Shown here: positions 59,240-64,000 of the stretch, in pieces
Position numbering within the stretch: the first letter of the stretch is position 1
Layout: each line of letters starts with the position of its first letter
From: Rhexocercosporidium sp. MPI-PUGE-AT-0058
Taxonomy: Eukaryota; Ascomycota; Leotiomycetes; Helotiales
Assembly: GCA_020746875.1 (NCBI GenBank)
Contig: JAGTJL010000021.1
Span: 1,116,001-1,180,000 of the forward strand
Length of the DNA: 64,000 nt
Direction of reading: 5' to 3'
The notes under the pieces: generated by a model
Databases searched by the model: none
What the model was told of the DNA's origin: nothing
Seen by the model: only the letters and a program-made list of their open reading frames with translations
Program-made: the position numbers and the translations under genes

Positions 59240-60994
59240 TTAATAAATATAAACGAACTCATCGTTCTTGCGATCAGTCAAGTCAAACGCATGTTCACCA
59301 ACGCCCGCAGTGGAATCCACGGCAACATAATGATCTTCCATGGAAGCATCGTGAATAACAGCCTGCTTTCCGTTCGACACTCGCTTCCTGACTTGCATCT
59401 TATTCAAGAATACCAAGTTTGCCAGCTGTAGCAATATGACAGCCGCAAGTGCAACGAATATGCCAAGAACAGCTCGGAGACCGGGTAGATAATTGGGTGC
59501 ATCCTTGGCGTTAAAAAGAAGAGGTCCAATGATATTTCCTGCTGAAGATCCGGCATTATAGAGGGACATGATGATGGATTTCTTGGTTGTCCCGGCGGTA
59601 TTGCCCACAATCCATGAGACGATAAGAGGATTGCTGCCGAAGAGAAAGGCAAGGAGGTAATACCCTCCAAGCAGGCCAGCTGTGTCGGTTCTGGGGATTG
59701 CATACAGCATTGCAAGGCCTACAATGACAGGTATGACTAAGACCACGAGAACTGGTGCCTTGAGACGGGCTTTCTGAGCAGCGTATGACGCAATCAAGAT
59801 GATGATCAATTGAACGGCGCCAAACGGCATATTCAACAGCGAGGTAATGTATTTATCGAAGCCAAGTCCCTTGAGAATCAAAGGTCCGAAAGTGTTGGTG
59901 ACTGAAGCTCCCACATTCAATAAGAGCGCCATACTGAACCAGAGATATGTCTTTGGCTCAAGGAACACCTCCCATACGTGGCTCCATTCGAACTCGCGAG
60001 AGCCGATGCCAGTCTGATTGGCTCGAAGTCTTTCGATGGCCTGGGCTCTTTCGGTCTCGTCGAGGAATCGAGCAGTTGCAACGTCGTTGTCGAGTTTCCA
60101 GTACACGAAAGGGGCAGTGATAATGGTGACAAGGCCCACGAAGAGGAAAATGCTAGAAGCATATTAGAGAGGTGTGTGGGAAGGCGTCGAAGAGAACCTA
60201 CATTTGCCAGGACTTTAGCGTCTCTGAAGGGATGTGCCCCAACCCAAAAGACAAGGCTGATGCGATGATCGTGGCCATTCCGTTCGTCCCATACCAAGCC
60301 GCGACTCGTATAGGTTGTTCGGCACGGCGGTACCATTGATTGGTGATTACACTGAAGAGGGGCAGACAGCCCCCTTCGAACAATCCGAGGAAGAATCGAG
60401 TAGCCAAAAGGCCAGAATAACTGTGGCAGGCTGCCATGGAAGTTTGGGCGATACCCCATCCCAAGATCATTGCGGGCATCAGTATTCGGTGGGGAACCTT
60501 GACGATGAGGATAGATGAGAAAGGCTGCCATGCTAATTGCGCGATTGGCGCGATGGAGCCGACTAGGGAGTACTGGTTGCCTTTAAGATGTGTGTCTTCC
60601 TGCAGTCCAAAAATGCTTCCATATCCCAAGACAGACTTGTCCAATATCTGGAGCCCTCGGGGGTCAGCAGTGGATAGCTCAAGCCGAGCTTAGGACGTGG
60701 CGGTACTGACCTGGAGAAAGTAGACCCACACAAGTATCGAGAGGATAACTCTATCGGTTTTGCGGCAAATGTTTTTGTTCTGTATCAAATCGGTTGGTGG
60801 TCAGCAACAGGAGACTTCGGAGGCACAACTTTGGTAAAAGCAAAGAGCAGGCTCACGTCTTCCTCTGTGAGAGATACACGCTCGACATTGTGGTTGTCCT
60901 TGCTCGAGGTCCTCGAGGCCTCGATGTCTTCGGCGAATTCCATCTGGGCCTTCATGGATACAGACTCTGGCTTGACCGAGGAGAAGGTCGCCAT
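59240..60994 (-). CDS. Second MFS permease, Dal5/allantoate type
   Basis: Four exons give 521 aa: 60994..60857, 60779..60711, 60647..60202 and 60152..59240. The acidic N-terminal 45 residues precede RKTDRVILSILVWVYFLQIL and DKSVLGYGSIFGLQEDTHL (TM1 and loop). Then come WQPFSSILIVKVPHR, FFLGLFEGGCLPLFSVITNQ, WYRRAEQPIRVAAWYGTNGM, and a central charged loop. The C-half has NTFGPLILKGLGFDKY, NMPFGAVQLIIILIASYAAQ, GNTAGTTKKSIIMSLYNAGS and GNIIGPLLFNAKDAPNY, with the family-typical end DLTDRKNDEFVYIY. Like the first permease it should import an organic anion across the plasma membrane, but the two differ enough to suggest different substrates. It diverges from the Zn2Cys6 gene on its right with a spacer of 620 nt. 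Confidence 0.92.
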
Positions 60995-61614
60995 TGCTCG
61001 TTGGGAAGATGGAATTGAAGTGTGTGAAGAAGTTGACGGGGATGGCTGTGAGTGAGAACTGGATGGATGCCCTCATACCATGCCCCGGAGGGATAACTGG
61101 AGCTTCATATACAGGACAGGAATTATTCGAACCTTGTCGACGTCGGGTGGTTGCCGATCGTACCCCAGACTGTACCCCGCGTGGAGCCCGTGTCTCTTGC
61201 TTGCCATCAACGGCGGCAATTGATGGATGAACGCGTGTCGGCTGGGATGAAAGGAGACTTGGGACTTGGTGTACAGTACTACTACTTACTGTGTGTAGAT
61301 TACCTAAAGATTGTTGAGCCGGTCCCTTGGTGAGGGCGGCAAATGAACTGTTTGTTGGTGGTGGCGAAGCGGCTGGGAATGTAGTCCGGGTACTGTACTT
61401 CCTAAGTACCTCCGTACCTTTACTCGCGCCCTTTACTGTTGAGTGTTGACTGGGCTTGGCTTGGCGAGACTCCATACCCCGCTATTGCATCGGCTATTGA
61501 TGACTAACCTCCATCCACATATTCGATGCTGTTGCCGGTTGGGTAATTAGAGCGAGACTTCACTTCCCCAGACTCAGTGGTCGGTCGGTCGGTCGGTCGA
61601 ACGATTGATCGATA
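60995..61614. promoter_or_regulatory. Divergent control region of the second permease and the Zn2Cys6 gene
   Basis: The spacer contains a GGTC microsatellite (61579-61599) close to the regulator start. Overlapping short frames on both strands lack domains. Confidence 0.45.
61579..61599. repeat. (GGTC)n microsatellite
   Basis: Five tandem copies of GGTC immediately before the Zn2Cys6 gene. Confidence 0.9.
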
Positions 61615-64000
61615 ATGATACCCGGCGAGAGTTCGAAGTCCACGACTGCTGGGGCGGGGCAATACCCGACACACAGCAGCAGCAGCAGAAACAGCAGCAG
61701 CAGAAACAGCAACAGCAACAGCAACCGGATGGACAAGGAGCACTCGACGCCGGTGAAACGGATCTCGCGAGCCTGTCTCAGATGCCGACAACGAAAGTCG
61801 AAGTGCAACTTGTAAGTTAGCATCTCAAGCATGCATGATCCTTAATGTACAAGCTCACGCATGCTGTCAGAGGTTCCGTTGGACAGCCCGGCATACCTCC
61901 GTGTGAATCCTGCGTTCGAGATCAAGCGGAGTGCATTCTCGCGACCTCGAAGAGAGGTGGGAGGCGGGTGCGGAGAAGCGTCAGTACCAGTTTGGGGCCC
62001 TGTGATATTGCGGCTCTTCGCTGATCATCTCAAATCAGGCGGCAAGTATCTCGCTCGATGGCCCGTCGAAACCATTGCCGGTCTTAGAAGAGCAAAACTC
62101 AAATCCATATGCCGCCGGCATCCATACCCAATTCTCTCCTCGGTCGCCGGGTGGGAGAGTTGCATACGAGCCAGATCATTGCCAGGATGGGCCAATTTCA
62201 TCTGCCAATATCGAAGAAACAATTGCCTCGACGGACTTGCATGCAACTTCCGAAGCGTTGAACATGCTCAGCCAGGCTGCCCAACTAGATACGTACGCAA
62301 CCCCAGGCCAAAGATCCCAGACTTCGGAACGTCCGATGATCATGTCACCTGGAGCAGTTGCCAATGGCTCTGCGAGGGGTGACCAGTTTCCACCTGGACA
62401 GCTCCAATATGCATTGGTGTCCCAGGGTCTATTGACAGCTGCCCAGATATCTCGACTGATACACCGGTAAGGTTCTATGGCCATGTCCCCCTGTGTAATG
62501 AAGGTCTTGACGAAAGGGTAGTTTCCAGCAGTGCTACCATCCATATCTTCCAATAGCTCCAAGGCACTGTTTTGATACAAAATCCTTGCAATACTTATGC
62601 TCTAATGAGCCTCATCTTCTGACGGCCATGATCACCGTTGCAGCTCGTGATTTGCCCCAACCAGACAACATACTGCATATCTGCTCAAGTTACATGCACC
62701 AACTTGTGTCTGAAATCATTGCAGGCAAGAAATGCGATGTTGAGGCTGTGGAAGCCCTCCTGTTACTAGCTGAGTGGGAGCCCCAAGACTCGCTATCAGA
62801 GGGTAAAGAAGTCGGGTGTGGGGAAGAAGACCGAGCCGCGTGGATGCATGTTGGTCTTGCCCTGAGAATTGGCTACTTCTTAGGCCTCGATCGAACCGCA
62901 ATCAAGCATGAAGATGAGGACAAGGCGGCTCACTTCAACAGGCGGCGAGTGACGTGGGCAGGCAAGTGTTGCGCTCCTCGCCTTGCTCTAAGCTGTGCTA
63001 ACGGATTTCTAGCCTGTTATATCTCTGACAGGCAGCTTTCGGCTCGTATCGGAAGAGCGTTCTGGTCTCGAGGACCGGTGGTCCTCTCGGGTATTGGCCG
63101 TCATGGTCGCCAAGTTTTTGATGATTTTCGTCCTTTGCAACCACAGACATCAGACGAGACAGACTACGCGAGTGTGTTGCAAGCAAATCTAGACCTCACT
63201 CAACTTTTTAGTAATGTCCATGACGTTCTTTACTCAGGGATGGGAAGCAGTATGAAGCTGATGTTGGCGGGGAACTATGTGAAGTACGTAGATGATTTCA
63301 GGCGTGCAATCGAAAGCTGGAGGAGCATCTGGGGAACGTTGACATGTGAGGGTCTCTTATGCTCGAAGATAGTAAGCTAACTTGAAGAGGTCCACCAAAC
63401 ATCAAAGCAACCCTGCAGATGTCATACGAATACCTGCGACTTTATACCAACGCATACGCTTTCCAAGCAACAGTCACTCGTGCCGTTGCAGCTAAAACTT
63501 CTGGCGCTGTGTCAACTAACGAGCCTCCTCACAATGGTATACCATCTTTACCTGATGCACGCTTCATATACGAATCCGTAGATGCAGCCAAGTCACTGCT
63601 CAGCATCATCAATAGCTACATAGATGCCGAAAATTGTCTAAGATATCTCCCACTTCGCTTCTCACTGTAAGCTGTTGTCAGTCACACACATATACTGAAT
63701 CCACCTGACACGGCCAGATATTGCGTCAACTCAGCCGTTTTTCTGTACAAGGTGAATTAATCCACTCCCACTCCAGCCTACTCATCTCAAGCTCCCAGGC
63801 ATGGTCCTTCGAAGTACTCTCCACACAAGAGAAACTCGGTATCAGGCACATGATTAAAGACGTCATCCGACACCTCCAAAAAGCCAGCGTCCGACCCAAC
63901 GACTTTACATCCCGCTACTCGGAACTCCTTGAACGGCTCTGGCAGCGCAAAGACTCCGAGACCCAGACTCGAGAGTCCCACACTCCAAATCCTGGCGTAA
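61615..64000 (+). CDS. Zn2Cys6 transcription factor, C-terminus beyond the window
   Basis: Eight exons are visible: 61615..61811, 61871..61979, 62039..62466, 62522..62961, 63013..63345, 63390..63666, 63718..63751 and 63799..64000 (open to the edge). The Ser/Asn-rich leader is encoded by a CAG/AGC repeat. The zinc cluster is split by intron 1: CLRCRQRKSKC, a long 12-residue loop (NLGSVGQPGIPP), then CESCVRDQAEC followed by basic KRGGRRVRR. The middle region shows LIHR-FQQCYHPYLPIAP, NEPHLLTAMITVAARDL, then AACYISDRQLSARIGRAFWS and CPPNIKATLQMSYEYLRLY. Intron 4 has a GC-AG pair and is 51 nt, so unspliced mRNA also stays open. The closeness to the second permease suggests it controls the cluster. 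A start at the Met at about 61729 is possible instead. Confidence 0.87.
61674..61724 (+). repeat. CAG/AGC trinucleotide repeat within the Zn2Cys6 coding region
   Basis: Imperfect CAG repeat with AAACAG interruptions, read here as Ser/Asn/Arg. Confidence 0.85.

Overview
This window is from the nuclear genome of a filamentous ascomycete (Pezizomycotina). The evidence is short introns of about 45-130 nt with GTAAGT-like donors, CTAAC/CTGAC branch points and CAG/TAG acceptors in nearly every gene, plus typical fungal families: Zn2Cys6 and bZIP regulators, Dal5-type permeases, a two-domain dienelactone hydrolase/SnoaL protein and an SREBP-type bHLH factor. A leotiomycete is a plausible guess from the style of the proteins, but I cannot prove it. 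Gene models below were rebuilt by hand: splice sites were accepted only when both sites and the reading phase agreed. All intact models close in frame (EST1-like 851 aa, amidase 545, acyl-CoA ligase 584, AlkB-like 708, bHLH 403, Zn2Cys6 744, DLH/SnoaL 409, methyltransferase 265, permeases 515 and 521).

Layout. 0-5.3 kb: the N-terminal part of a protein kinase running off the left edge, a doubtful small gene, and an EST1/SMG7-like gene with an N-terminal C2H2 finger. 5.3-15.4 kb: a 10-kb stretch with no convincing gene. 15.4-17.2 kb: a secreted amidase. 17.2-21.8 kb: no convincing gene. 21.8-26.1 kb: SQT1 (ribosome assembly chaperone) and a peroxisomal acyl-CoA ligase. 28.5-31.1 kb: a nuclear AlkB-like dioxygenase with two Cys4 zinc sites. 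32.4 kb: a MITE-like inverted-repeat element. 34.4-35.9 kb: the bHLH factor. 39.8-44.8 kb: a divergent pair of a Zn2Cys6 regulator and a DLH/SnoaL protein. 45.4-46.4 kb: an Arg/Ser/Pro-rich disordered protein. 47.6-49.8 kb: gene relics. 51.3-52.2 kb: a methyltransferase.

The right end (54-64 kb) looks like a small catabolic or uptake cluster: Dal5-type permease, short-chain dehydrogenase, bZIP/DUF3425 regulator, second Dal5-type permease and a Zn2Cys6 regulator that leaves the window. The two central genes are frame-broken (dehydrogenase twice, bZIP once), while the permeases and the last regulator are open. The first permease also carries two introns that share their 3' ends and GGGATC/GATCC hairpins, which suggests introner-like elements. 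These broken central genes and the paired introns are the most unusual things in the window.

No rRNA, tRNA, CRISPR array or recognisable transposase or reverse transcriptase was seen.
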